Origin: Gnetum montanum
Taxonomy: Eukaryota; Streptophyta; Gnetopsida; Gnetales; Gnetaceae
DNA: 64,000 bases
Direction of reading: 5' to 3'
Assembly (NCBI GenBank): GCA_015680685.1
Contig: MNCI01011809.1
Location: forward strand, 183,770 to 247,769
Positions 12,442 through 25,733 of the stretch are shown piece after piece (position 1 is the stretch's first letter; every line of letters starts with the position of its first letter). The translations under genes were made by a program, and so were the position numbers. The notes under the pieces were generated by a model. It did not search any database and was not told the DNA's origin. It worked only from the letters and a program-made list of their open reading frames with translations.

Positions 12442-13196
12442 GTATGTCCCCTACTCACTTGCCCCTATGTTAATGACCATGTGATCTTTTATTTTTATTT
12501 TTATTTCATAGCCTAGTTTTTTTAAAAAAAAATTGCATGTATGATTTTTCCTTGATCATGCTTTGCCTTTTCTTAGCCTTATTATGCATAAAGTTTATGA
12601 CTTATTCTTATTCATGATTTAACTTTTGTTCTTTCCCTTTTAAAACATAAAAACTTATAAAAAACTTTTCCCTTTTATTCATGATTTACCTTTTATTCAT
12701 TTCTACTTTAAGGCCTTAAACCGGTGGCCTACCAAGGCCTTAAACTAGAAATGAATTCATAACCTTTTTTTTCTTATCATTATTATAGCCATTATACCAT
12801 AGTTTGCAATTTATTTTGCTTGACTGCTATACCATTTACATTTTACAAAATTTTTGTCTTATAGCCTTGCATGTTAACCAACGTAGTCTTATCACATGAA
12901 TAAAACATAAATACATAGGATACATAAAGCTAAAAATACTAAAACATATAGGAAAAATTAAAAAAATTATAACAAAAGTGTCCAATTTCAAAAACCATTG
13001 TCACAATGTGACAAATAAAAATTTAGTTAACAATGATAACAAAAAATAAATGAAATTCTAAGAACCATGGTTGCACTGCAACAATAAAATAAATACTAAT
13101 GAACTATCATCATAGTCTTCAATGGCTATAAATAGATAATAAAAAATAACATCAACATCACAACCAAAATAGCCAAACATGACAAGACCTGTAGGC

Positions 13197-16100
13197 CTAA
13201 GGAAAAACTAGAGGAGGAGAAGGAACATCATCATCATTATGGTCATTAAGGTCGTTGCCATTAGCTAGTGCCTACACCACAATAAAAATAAATATAAAAT
13301 AAAATTTTAATTAGTAATCAATATAATCCAAAACATAATCATGAAACAAAAAAAAACAAAAACAAAAAACAAAAAAAAACTAAAATATATTAAACTGAAA
13401 AAAAAACTTAAGAACAAACCTGTGGAGGTTTGGTGCAATTCTTCTAGAGGAAAGTTTAGGAGACCAATCTCTAAATAATGAAGAATTTTTTCTTCATTCA
13501 TGTTTACCTAGTCCACTTTCCCAAGGTGTACACCCATCAAGATGTTCCTCCTTTTAATATCTATCCATTTTGGAGGCTCTCTTGAAAGGGTAGTAATCTG
13601 AGGAGCCAAGTAATTAGACACTACAAAAGAGCCTTCAAACAACTTGAAGGCATCCTCTACATTGATTCCTTGTACAAAAATATTCAACTTTAGGCTCTTT
13701 ATAGCCTTCTCATATAACCACTTTTAGTAACCCTCCTCTTTTTCCTTGCACTTGTGCTTGTGGTTCTTTTGTGTCTTGCCCCACCCAAAGATCCAAGTGT
13801 AGTAGTCCCATCAATCTCTAATCTTGCAAACTAACAAGTCAATCTAGATGTCCTTTTTGGCATTACTCATAGCTAGAGCAACCTTGCCATGGATGGTGTT
13901 CCAATAGTGCGACCACTCGATCTCCTTAGTATGCAAGGAGTCTCTATTGGCTACATGAGCCTCTATAAACTCCTTGCGGTCCCTAAGGTCCGTGATCTCC
14001 TCTACCTACCACTTGTTTTTCTTTTCCAACATCACAACTCTTTTCCATAGGAATTCATTGGAGCATTGGCACTCCCACGAAGTCTTGGTACATGAGAGGA
14101 CATTTTTAATGACCCCCTCGTACAACCTTCATGGAACATTTTCCACTTCATGCAACAATATAGGCAACTCGTTAAGCTTGATGTTACACTTAGGATCTGA
14201 TCCAACCTTGGACACTGTAAACAACATAACCAAAATATACACGTAAAAAATTATAAACAATAAAAATAACCAAAAATACTTTAAACTATTAAAACCATTT
14301 TATCATAAAACATAGAAGGCTATAAAAAATATAAAAATATATATATTAAAAATACAGTTTTTAGGAAAAGTATGCTATTGTTCTTACCAACATTGGAAGC
14401 TATCTGTTACAACCAATCGATCATGTCTTCTATCATCCCTGGCATAAATTATGTCTTTTCAGGAACCTCAACCTATGGTTTCATATGAAACATGGAGGTA
14501 GATGCCTTTGGAAGAGGCTCAAGCTCTATAACAAGTATAACCATCAACTAAAAATTAAAACAAATTTTAACATGAAATTATAAAATATGACACAAAAACT
14601 AAAATGCATAAATATGTGGAGGGCTGTGCAAGATGTTAATGTGAGTGTCATCATCAAACATTGAATCTTTGAATCTGGCATCTAAGGCATCCAATGCTTC
14701 ATTTGGTGCCAATTCATCCTCCTCTTGTTGCCTTAGTGCCTCCTCTTCTTGGCATTTTCTCTTTACCTCTACTGCTACCTAGATTGTAAGTTCTTATTAT
14801 TTCCCTACAAGAATGGTAAAGGCAAAACCTAGAAAAAGTAAGCAAACTTTGCCTAATAATAGTATAATGACATAAATATGAATATAACATAAAAAATATG
14901 TAAAATAACATAAGAACCAAAAATAGCAAAAAATGCAATTAAAACATACCTGAAACAATGTGATGTTCCTAGCTAAGCCTTAGGGATATGTTATTCTTCA
15001 TTGTCTATTTAACAATAGTAACTATTTCTTCAACTAATGGCTACTTCAACTTTGCTTTGGCTATGCCATCAATCTTTGCATGCAACTCCTTGGCTCTCTT
15101 AGCATTTCCATGGGTAATATGGGGTTCAATCCCCATGCTGTTAGGAAAAGGACAACGTGCACCACTAAATTACTTAGTAGTAACTAACTGAAATTCCCTA
15201 ATATCCTCAACTAATGGATCTTGAATCTGCATGGCTGGAATAATGTATTTCACCCAAGGTTTGGAAAATTAGGATGGATCATGACTCATCCAATTTCCAT
15301 CCTTCTTGGCCAACAGGAATTCTATGAACCTCCATAGATATGCTATAAAAAATGCAAAATGCACAAGGCATATTATCTTAATCTTATTTCAAAATTTTTG
15401 GATATCATCCCATAGCTTAGAGACCAAGTGAGTAGCCCAGTTAAACTTAACACCCTCGGTGAGAGCCTTCTTCATGGTCCAATCCTATCAAATACCAAGA
15501 AACTTATTCTACAATAGTAACATGGGAAATTCTCTAGACTAGAACAATGGATACATCTCATTAACCTATACGACTTGGCATTGATCTAGAGGCAACCCAC
15601 CACTACCACAATGAGAGTTAAGCCACTCTTCAACCTCTTTTCCTACTCTTTTGGAAATATTCATGTCATCACAACGTATGCCAAAGAGATCTCTAAATGT
15701 GGATTCATTGATGGCCAAGGTAACAGGCACACTGTGAACATGAGAGATTAATTTCTGAACACCATTGTTAAAGAAGTCAATGACATTCACCATATTTGCA
15801 ATAGGCATGGATGGGCTAGGAATCATAAATAAATTAAGCAAACCTATATTAATAACCCTCTCCTAGATCTCTCTAAGTGCTCTACTAGCCAACCACTCCT
15901 ACATTGAATTTACTTTATCCTACTTGAGAATGAGTGTCTTCTCTACATGTCCTGTGGTGATTACAGCAGTAGGAGATTTGGGTGCAAGATCTACAACATA
16001 ACATGAAAAGCTAGTTAGCCTTAGCATGAGCACATCACACAAAACCAAAATATATGTAATAAACATTATAAAAAATTAAAATTAAACTCATAATCACATA

Positions 16101-18446
16101 GTTAAAACCAATTAAAAAATTGAGCCTAAGTAATCAAAAAAATAACATAACTAGAGAACACTGACATTAATAACCAAAACTTAAAAAAACGAGACCTATT
16201 AAATTTTCTTACTTGGTTTAAGTAGTGTAAAAGCCTTAGAAGCCATGGATGAATATACACCCAAGTCTGGAAGGCGTCACTAAACATGAGCAGTCTTATT
16301 GGAAACACATTTATAGTAGACTTGAGAGTAACATGAAGTATATCTACTAAAGTCATCCTTGAGTTGCTCCAATACCACAAGTCTCATAAATGGGCCTTGT
16401 GCAAAAACCTCCAATGTTATGTGTGCCAAGGATAGCACTTGGCCACTCTTAATTAATCCTCCATCATACACTCTACACTTGCAACGTATGAATGTAATAA
16501 AAAAAATATTAAAACCAAATAGCGTAATGAAAATAACAAAAAAATAAAAACTTAGGATGGCACTTATGGTTGTAAGTGGTAGAAAGTGCCAAGAGGATTT
16601 TGAAACAAAGTGTGAGCTCAGTGGCCTATCATCAATGTGTTGTTGGCATTGTACTGGATAAACTTAGGCATATCCCAAGTTTGGAATAACTTGTGTGTTC
16701 CTAGTGTGTACATGTCATCATGATGGCCATCTTCCATACAAGTGGTAGGATTATCTATCATGAACTTGGCAATGTAGCTGGTAGAATTGGATACAGTGTC
16801 TCCACAATGACAGCTGTAGTGTCAACAGCCAAGTGTGACCATAAGATCATACTAAAGTTCTTTAGCAAAAACGCTAGGAACTCCTTGGTCCTAGGCTTGA
16901 ACAAAATAGGAACATGATCAAGGATCATGCTAGGAATCATACTGTTTGGTCTTGGCATGTTTATGTAGCATAGTATCCCCATGAGTTCAATGACTATTAG
17001 GATGGGTTTCAAAAAGTCCCTGCACAACTAGAAAATAGCCATTAAAACACTATATAACAATAAACAAAATTCAGCAATACTAAATGAAAAATAATAATTG
17101 TAATGTCAATGTCAACATACAAAACAAAACAACTAAATCCAATGTTACAAAAATGAAAAACAAAACAAAATTCAACTAAAAACTGAGTAAAAAAACAACA
17201 TAGGATACAGATGATAATCACATAATTGAAGAATGCATAAAAAATTATAGAAATTCTATGTCAAGCATTAAACTATGAGAAAAAGAATGTAACAAGTTTA
17301 AACCCATGATAAAAAATGCATTAACCAGTGTAAAATTTTCAACTTAAATTTGATGAAATTTTGACTAGACATACTAGTTTATAGTGAAACAGCTATAGAA
17401 AAACTATATGAAAGCTCAATAAAAATATCAAGAAATTCAAAAAAATTGATAAAACCAATACAAACCATGTAAATAACCATTATAGATCTTAAAAATAGCC
17501 AAAAAACACATTAATTAGACCAATTTTGCCAAGGCATGTAGGCTCAAAAATTAAAACTACAATTATGCAAGCTAGTTCACAAGGCCACAAAAATTTGACA
17601 AAAAACTACAGAACATTTTTTTTCAATTCTAGGCAATGTAAACATGTATAATTCAACACAAAATCCACTCCAACATTACAAAATTAGGAATAGAGAAATT
17701 CACATTATGACATGGAATCACTTTGAAGATTTTCTAAAAAACCTAGTTTGTAGTGAAATAATTATAATGAAACCTTTGGAAAAATTATGAAAAAAATTTC
17801 AAAAATTTCAAAACTTGTGTAGAACCCTTCTACAATATCCCAAAAATCCTCAATAGGCTAGTTCATTTATAAAAAAAATTAGATAAAGTGTGCTAACATT
17901 GGCGGTCTTTAGAGGGCAAAAACATGAAAAAACTAAAAAAATCACTATACATGGGTCTACAGAAAAAATCATAAAAAATTAGCCATAGCTTTCAAAATAG
18001 TGATTCAACCTTCATTGTGACCATTAAATATTGTAGAATAATAATATGGTCTCATAAATCAAAAATTCTATACCACATCCTTATACAAAAATTGCAAAAT
18101 TTGAACACTTTTTAGTAAAAAAATATGCATAGAATAGGGTCAAACATAAATTTTTAATTTTGCATAGAAATGCCAAAATCACAATTTGAACACATTTAAA
18201 AACCTAAATGCAACATTCAAGATAAATAAAACTAGAATTTTTCCAACATTCAAGCCTAGGTAACATAAAACACCTCCATACTTTGGCAAAAACTAGTAAA
18301 AAACAATGAGAGAAGGGTACCTAGTAGTCATGTTGGAAGAGCCTTTTGCCAATGGAGGGACTTGATAGATAGGAGATGCCCCTAGTAGTAATTTTTGCCT
18401 CTTCAAGTGTTGGGTTTTTATTGGTTCCTCCTCTCCTCTTCAACAT
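13197..18446 (-). pseudogene. Antisense multi-exon gene of unknown function inside Tat-B
   Basis: On the minus strand a series of open, amino-acid-like blocks is separated by T-rich introns with GT..AG ends. Proposed exons (high to low): 18446-18321, 17027-16552, 16472-16213, 15990-14950, 14828-~14,620, 14547-14388, 14214-13420, 13271-13197. Donors include CAG|GTACCC (the first, with CAG now TAG), CAG|GTATGT, TTG|GTAAGA and CAG|GTTTGT; acceptors include TTTACAG, TTTTCTAG and GTGTAG. Phase agrees across exons 1-2, 4-5 and 6-7; elsewhere single-base shifts occur. The product would be about 1,050 residues. Exon 4 contains VNVIDFFNNGVQKLISHVHS and, further on, KKALTEGVKFNWATHLVSKL; exon 7 has charged, helical stretches such as EKILHYLEIGLLNFPLEELH. 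Scattered TAG/TGA codons, mostly former CAG or CGA, show decay. I do not recognise the family. It may be an antisense extra ORF of the element, as known in some Tat elements, or a captured host gene. Confidence 0.6.
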
Positions 18447-18849
18447 TTTGCAAGTTTGAAGCAAAATATTTAGCTCCTCTGCAATTACATTACCTCAGTG
18501 ATGAGAAATGACAAAAAATATGCTAGTGGTAGATGTGCCTGAAGTCAAAGATGATTGGAAAGCTTGATTTCCAACCACTATCTGCAAGAACCAAGATAGA
18601 AAAATAGTTTGCATAAAGTTTCAATGTGAAAGCCCTCCATGCATTTATGTGTTGGTATAGCAACCATTACACCCACAACATCTATCCAACATCTAGTGGA
18701 CTCAATGTTCACATAAGGAAAGTCATAAATATGTTGGTTTTACTTGGTTTTTAATCTTAAATAACCTTTTAACCTTAGATGGACCCCACAGGACACCTTC
18801 CAAATAAATCACAAAAATCCCAATACAATGAGATTTAGAGCCTTAAACA
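18447..18849. other. No feature seen
   Basis: About 400 bases upstream of the first proposed exon of the antisense gene. If that gene had its own promoter and 5' leader they would be here, but I see no clear TATA box or other signal. Confidence 0.3.
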
Positions 18850-20430
18850 AAAAATACATTGGGATTGATGCCAAAGCATAAAAAAATTGGAATGGGTTAT
18901 AGGCTCCAATCATGGACAAGGTGCATCTCCTAACTATTCATCCTTGACTCATTGTAGTTAGCAAAGTTCCATCCCCAACTAGAAACTTGAACAATATCAT
19001 CGGAGGACTTCAATTACTAAAAATGATCTAAAACATCCAAAACAAAGCATTGTAAATATTTATACACTAACTATAGGCCAAAGATATGTTCATGAATGTA
19101 TTTATATGAGGAATGGTGATGACATGCACAAACAAGACCTCTAAGTAACCTTCAAATTGCCAAGCCTAGCCCCAAACTCTAACAAAACCTCTGACAACAC
19201 CAAAACCCTAAAAACCTTATTAAAAAGGTATCAAAATCCATATATCCTTCAAAAGTAAATTAGCATGATAATTGGTGTATTTTTGGAGTGATGAAGGATA
19301 AAATAAACTAATAAGACCTCCAGTAGCCTCTAAAATTGCTAACCCTAGCCTTGACACCTACCTAGTAACCTTGAAACACCAAAAGACAAGTCAAAAAAAG
19401 GTTAAAACTAATCAAACCCTAAAAGATACACTAGGATGAGCATTAAATATGTTAGCAAATGTATAAAATGCAAGAATGACTAATAACAGTCCATCAACCA
19501 TTCCAATCAACCTCCAAATGCCTCACTCTAGTGATAAAACCTATTTGAAGCCTCCAATAGCCATTGAACCTCGAAAACTAAGCCAAGAAGTGATCGAAAT
19601 CATTCAAATCCTTCTTTTGTACACTATCTTCAATACCAAATATGTTGGCTAGCTTATTTTTTTGGAAAATGGGCAAATGAAATCTCTAATGACATCTTGG
19701 ATCACTAGTCTTGAGCCTAAACCCTAGCCGCATATACTAGTGACCCCAAAAGCCAAAAAAAACCAAGTCAATTGACCATCTAGACCACCCAGAAGCTAAG
19801 ATCCCACAAAAGATACATTAGCATCAATACTAAATATGTTGGCTAGTGTATTTTTATATTTGGTGGTAGTTTCGATAGCCTTATGACACTCCAAATTACC
19901 TGAAATTTGACTAGAGAAGCCTGGAACATTAGAGCCTAAAGCCAACTACAACTTGACCTTCTCTTAAGCATGAAAAATCCAAATTTCATCATTTATATGC
20001 TAGGGATAGGGGAAAATATGCTATCCAATGTATTTTTCAGCTATAGGATTCCAAACTACACTTTTGTAGACCTATTTTGACTTCAAAATGGTCATTCTAT
20101 TACACTAAGACTCCTCCACTACCCTGGGAGACTACTAAAGCCAAAATTTCAAGTTTGAATCATCAAGGAATAATTTTTTCTTAAAAAATATGCTAGCATC
20201 AATATTAAATATGTTGGCCAACATATTTTTTAGCTCTTGGTAGCATGCAAAAACTTCAATGGGTCAAGTTAACCCTAAAATTTACTAATTCTCACTCCCA
20301 ATCCATTATGCTAACATTTCAAGGTATTAGATCATATAAATTAGCCCAAAAAAATTATAGAAATCAAATTTCATCAAAAGATACACTAGGACCTATGATA
20401 AATACACTGGCCAGCATATTTTTTGTAGGG
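18850..20430. repeat. Nine-unit ~190-bp array with palindromic cores in Tat-B
   Basis: Cores near 18,857, 19,062, 19,255, 19,427, 19,619, 19,813, 19,996, 20,189 and 20,381, spaced mostly 183-194 bases. The recurring core is AGATACACTAGCATCAAT, then ACTAAATATGTTGG, then CTAGTGTATTTTT, so that ATACACTAG pairs with CTAGTGTAT. In other units the arms are ATATGCTAG and CCAACATAT or CCAGCATAT. Between cores, units carry gene-like plant words (CCTCCAAATTGCC, AACCCTAG) but no open frame. Position, period and inverted design match the Tat-A array at 3,420-4,985; the arm sequences do not. Confidence 0.75.
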
Positions 20431-21139
20431 GCCAGTGCATGTTTTTCAAAATGCCTCATTTTCGCCCCCAAACAGGCTCAAAATGCCCTCCTCAACTGCC
20501 CAAACTTTTCCACCAATCTTGGAGCCTCCCACCATGGCCTGCTAAGGCCTAAAACTAGCAAAATCTAACTCTAATTAGCCAAGATTAATCATGTTTTACC
20601 ATATTTTACATACCTTTCCTGGTTTGGCCTTGTTTCACTATGTTTTGGCTTGACTTGACCTTGTTTCACATTATTGTCTATAATTTCCACAACATTTGGT
20701 GTCATTTGGCTTCATTTTCATTGTTTTTACATTATTTGGCTTTGTTCCACCATATTTTTTCATCATTTGACATTTTTTGGACCTTAGTTAACTTGCTTTA
20801 ACATTAGTTGATGTCATTGGACATCAATTAGCCCTTATTCAACCTTGCTTGACATCATTTATGGGGTTCAACCATCATTTGGCTCAATTTGACCATCATT
20901 TGGCCCCATTTGACCATCATTTGGCCTCATTCCACATCATTTAGCTATTATTTCACATTATTTACATTAACTTATCCCCTTATAGCCTCCATTGACCATG
21001 TCTTGACCTTGTTTGACACTTGATGTAATGTGTTTTGACTCATCTCTACATTATTACTAAAGTATTTTACATTACTTTGACATTGTTTACTCATTTTATC
21101 ATACAAGTGCCATGTAATGTGCTTATGGTTAATGTGCAG
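20431..21139. repeat. T-rich segment with short tandem ATCATTTGGC repeats
   Basis: From about 20,867 to 20,945 a 22-24-base unit around TTTGACCATCATTTGGC repeats three to four times, and looser forms (CATTTGGCTTCATT, CATCATTTGAC) spread over 20,690-20,960. The first part (20,530-20,660) matches 5,060-5,190 of Tat-A. No gene is seen. The end, TTAATGTGCAG at 21,129-21,139, is a possible splice acceptor. Confidence 0.55.
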
Positions 21140-24100
21140 GATTAGATTATAAATACCTAGATGCAATTTAGTTTACCTCTGATCCTAAGTAGACCCCATG
21201 GTGATGTTGAACAATTCATTAACCCCAATTACTTAGATCTTGAGCCTAAGATCCTGATTAACCACATAGCTTGTATAGAAAAGATTCTCAAATGGCCTAA
21301 AAATATAGTTAAAACCCTTGATCTTAAGGCTAGTGACATTACCAAAGACTCTCTAATTCAGCTTATAGTCATAATGCAAGATGGTGAGGGAAGAACACTA
21401 AAGTTAAGTTCCTCACTTGAACCTCAGCAAGCTCAAGACATCACCTAGGTCCTTTAAGATAACATTAAGGCATTTGCCTACTCATATGAAGATATGCCAG
21501 GTCTTGAGCCATGTCTAGTACAACACAACATTATACTTGATCCTATTATTAAACTATTCAAGTAAAAGGTTTGCAAAATGAGACTAGATCTATCCCTAGT
21601 AGTTCATGATGAGATCATATCAAGTTGGTTTCATTCGAGCTATCAATTACACAAATTGGGTGTCCAACATAGTGATTATTCCTAAGAAAAATGAGAGTAT
21701 ACATATTTGTATTAATTTTTAAGATTTAAATAAGAAAACTATTAAAGATTATTTCTCTTTTCCTAGTATTAACCAACTCATCAATACTATGGTTGAACAT
21801 GCCTTGTTATCCTTCATGGATGGGTTCTCAAGATACAACCAAGTTAGGATTAACCTAGAGGATCAACTTTACATTACCTTCATGACCCCTTGGAAAACAT
21901 TTTGTTATAATATGATGTCATTTGGTCTAAAGAATATAGTTGCAACCTATCAATGAGCCATGACATACATATTTAGTGACTATATGCTAAGGTTACTTAA
22001 CGATTATGTGGACAACATAGTAGTCAAATCCAAAGTGGTCAATGACCATGCACATGACCTCAACTTAGTGCTTAAACAATTCCTCAAATATGAACTTAGA
22101 CTCAATCCTAAGAAGTGTGTTTTTTTCATTAAAATCAATAATATGCTTGGCTTTGTAGTGTCTAAATCAAGGATACATGTTGATCCTAATAAGGTTAATA
22201 TCATAACCAACTTGGTAGTACCTATTAACCTTAAGGAGCTTCAAGGACTACAATGTAGATTACAATTTATTCATAGGTTCATCTCAAGACTTACAAATGA
22301 GATGCAATCCATGCAACACTTGCTTAAGAAAGAAGTTTACTATGAGTGGATTTTCCAATGCTAAGAAGCCTTCAATAACATTAAGTAAGAGTTGGCCCAA
22401 CTATCCACCGTCTATCCACCACAAAAGGATAAACCTTTTTACATCCATTACCTCTCTACTCTATCAAAAGTGAGATAATGGAGTAGAGTTATCGATATAC
22501 TACCTAAGCCATGCATTAATATCCTAAGAGACTTGATACACCAAGGTTAAGAAGTATTGTCTAGCCTCGTCTTCTCATTGAAGAAGTGAAGATACTACTT
22601 CTTTAGGATTTAAGTTAACATCATATGCAAAGATAATGTACTACGAGACATAATGACCAACATCTATGAAATTAGTTTTATAGCCCATTAGAAAGCCATA
22701 ATAGCTAAGTTTAACCTACACTACATCTCCCAAGTTTCAACCAAAGGTCAAGCTATAGTCGTACAACTCACAACTTTCCCAGTTGAAGACCATGTAGCCA
22801 TAGATCTTGAGTTCCCTCATGAGCAAGTCAAAATTATTAATGAAGTGCTCAAGGGATATGAAGCTATCATGCACTTTAATAGAGCTTTAACTACTATGGG
22901 GCTAGTTCTACTGCAATTTTAACATCACCTTTTGATGCAATCCAATCCTTCACTTACCATTTTTAATTTTCATGTACTAACAACGTGGTAGAGTATGATG
23001 GATTACTTAGAGGAATGATGGTATCCTGTAACCACAAAATTAAGTGTCTAATGATAAAAGGTGATTTGAAAATTGTGGTTAACCAAGTAACTCAAATTTA
23101 TGCATGCAAAGCCAGACACTTACAACCCTACTGTGACCCTGATAAGAAAATAACACAATAGTTTATAGACATTGTTATTCAACATATACCCCAAACTGAG
23201 AATACATTAGTTGATGCCATTGCAACCTTGGCCATAAGTATAAGCTAGATGTGTTTAGTAAGTTACCTTTTCTAACTATGGATTGTGTTATTTCGATCAT
23301 GTAGGATACTAAAGGTCTTTCTATGCCATTGTTAGGACCCACTCCGCAAAAAGAGTCATATGACCATATAAAATTTTACCTAATGCATGATGAATCTCTC
23401 TAGAACCTGACTACATCTTAAAAGGACACTGTACATAAAAGATCCAAGCAATATGTCATTCTAGGTGATAACACACTATGTTGATAGTCTTATGATGACA
23501 TATTGTTAATGTGCTTGGGAAAAACCAAAGCCTACATAGTCATTAAGCATGCTCACAAAGGTATATGTGGAGAACATATAGGACCTAGAATCATGACCAC
23601 AAAGATCAAACAATTACGATATTATTGGCCCTATATGAAAAGTGAAAACCTCAAAAAGATTAAACCTTGTGATACCTATCAATGGCACATTAACCTAACA
23701 CATGTGCCTCTAACTAAGTTACACACTCCTTGGATTACTTGGCCATTTTAATAGTAGGGAATTGAAATTATTAGACCTATAACACCTAAGTATTCTACAT
23801 GGCATAGCCTTATCATCACTGCAACTAAATATTTTAGAAAGTGGGTTGAAGCTATTCCCCTAAGGAAGATAATGTATCAACAAGTCTATTAGTTCATATT
23901 AGATAACATAGAAGCCTATTTTGGCATACCTTTAACCATTGTCATAGATAATGGACTTTAATTTAGTAGCCAAGAAGCACAAGCCTTTTTTTAGAAACTA
24001 AGCATTAAACATTCCTTTTCATCACCATACTATCCTCAAGCCAATGGACAAGTTGAAGCCAGCAACAAGGCCATCATCAACTTGCTTTAAAAGATGCTAA

Positions 24101-24600
24101 ATAACAACCGATGCAAGTGCCATGAGTAGCTTATCCAAGTACTTTGAACCTATAGGACTACCTTTCAAATTGTAACTGGCATCACCCCATATAGCCTTGT
24201 TTATGGATTTGAAGTTGTTTTACCTCTTGAATTATAGGTTCCATCACTAAGAGTGGCTCTATCTAACTTTATCAATAATGAGAAAAATAAGGAGTTATGT
24301 ACTATCAATCTAGATTTGGTGGAATAGTAGCAAATACAAATGCTTGCTCATATCGAATGATATCAAGAGAGGTAGAAGAAATAGCATCATCATGACTTGA
24401 ACAAGCACAAGATCAAGGAAGGAGACCTAGTTCTTAAGCCTATTTGCAAGCATGTGAGCAAGTTATTAGCCAACTAAGAGGGGTCTTTCTGTGTCATCAA
24501 AGCCTATGGCAACGAAGCTTTCAAATTGGCAAACATGGATGGGAATGAATTGGCCAATTCAATCAACCATTCTTATCTCAAGAAATATTATATCTAACAT
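21140..24600 (+). pseudogene. Tat-B pol: pre-RT, RT, RNase H, integrase
   Basis: The gypsy polyprotein continues here. An open pre-RT block (21,161-21,445) leads to FAYSYEDMPGLEP, a typical start of plant gypsy RT. RT blocks follow: INTMVEHALLSFMDGFSRYN, TFMTPWKTFCYNMMSFGLKN, and NDYVDNIVVKSK, where the second Asp of the catalytic YVDD is now Asn. LQGLQCRLQFIHRF closes RT. RNase H (about 22,500-23,240) is very broken. Integrase has HAHKGICGEHIGPR and YYWPYMKSEN in the zinc-binding part (23,503-23,748), the IDNG Asp (about 23,948) and QANGQVEASNK (about 24,044-24,070) with the Glu. The C-terminal tail runs to about 24,597. It lines up with Tat-A pol along its length but has a longer 5' end. 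Not functional. Confidence 0.85.
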
Positions 24601-25733
24601 AATTTTCTTTATAGGTGTGAATCAATAATTGACATCAATGACCTTTATAACTGATAGTAAGCAAGCCTGCACAATCTCTCTCTCTCTCTCTCTCTCTCTC
24701 AATCTCTATCTCTATTTGGCACAATGAATGAAATATAAACTTTGCAAAATCTGATGCACATCACACAAATCTCCCAATGTTGCATTAATAGTAACCTATG
24801 GTGGCCTGAGTCTTACTAGTCATCTCATGTAGCTTGAATGCAATATTTTATAACAACATGTTTTCTTTGTCTTGTTTTCTTCTTCTCTTGGATTTGTGCT
24901 TGCAAGATGAAGCCTAAAGTCATGGAAAAGGTGCAACTCATTGTAGCAACAAGTTACCACATGGTCTTGATGCATGAGATTTGATTAGCTTACTCTACCA
25001 TGGCAAGAGTGCTTGTCTCATGTCACTCTCATTACCCTCCTTGAGCAACAATTCCATAGTCCAATTACAACCTTCCTTACCTTAAATAACAATGATGATC
25101 TATGTTTGAAACTCATGCATTGTGGCCATGTGACATCTCCTTCATCATACTCCACCATCAAGTTTGTTAAATGTAACACATCTCATTCAACAAGAAAACC
25201 AAACTAAGTTTGGCCTTTGCAATGAAATCCAATGAAGGTTTCACCTAGCAAAAAAAAAGAGAAACTAGAAAAAAATTAAAAAGAAAATTTCCAAGAAATC
25301 TGAAATGCTAATGAAGCCCATAAGTTAAAATAATAGCTACAAAAAAGAAAAGGGAGGAGCCTAATGATCAAAGAATATTTAGAGTGAAGTGTTGGTTCCT
25401 CAAAAACATTATCGAGTGACCAACACTTCAAAGCACAAAGTGTGAAGACTACACTGATCAGCCAACATGTGACTACCATACCATAACCATGATGTCAACA
25501 TGTGAAATTCATCTTAACCCCTATGACCATTTCCTTGCAACCAAATTTAGCCTTTATCCTACATCATCTCATCAGAACCTTATCTTATCATCACAAGCAC
25601 TATTCGACATGGTTTAATATCTACAAAATCAAGCACGAAGAGGAAATGTTGATGATTGAGCTCTGGTGGTGTTTTGCATTCTTTGTTGATGTCTTTTAGA
25701 TCAATCCTCAAAACATCAACAAAGAGGGACCAA
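24601..25733 (+). other. Tat-B 3' noncoding region with CT microsatellite and polypurine tract
   Basis: No gene is supported. A CT dinucleotide run lies at 24,675-24,700. The end repeats the family's pre-LTR words (TGGTGTTTTGCATTCTTTG near 25,670) and a purine tract AAAGAGGGA at 25721-25729. This is the same layout as before LTR 1 and LTR 2, and about 870 bases longer than in Tat-A. Confidence 0.6.

Larger units (their letters stand above)
12442..21139 (+). other. Interval between protease and RT of Tat-B, possible Ogre-type intron
   Basis: About 8.7 kb separate the end of protease from the pre-RT region. Ogre elements are known to carry an intron at just this place. A possible donor (GTATGT at 12442) and acceptor (TTAATGTGCAG ending 21139) are seen, but others are possible and the size is far beyond the Ogre introns I know of. 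The interval contains AT-rich DNA with AAGGCCTTAAAC words (12,460-13,196), the antisense multi-exon gene, 400 bases with no feature, a palindromic array, and a final segment (20,530-20,660) that matches the stretch before pol in Tat-A (5,060-5,190). The match shows that at least the 3' part belongs to the family. Confidence 0.45.

Noticed and set aside
14714-17027. Several short ORFs of either strand around 15-17 kb as separate genes
   Set aside because: Better explained as exons, introns and shadows of one minus-strand gene with matching splice sites.
24675-24700. CT run as a regulatory GAGA element
   Set aside because: A simple microsatellite in decayed element DNA; no promoter context.
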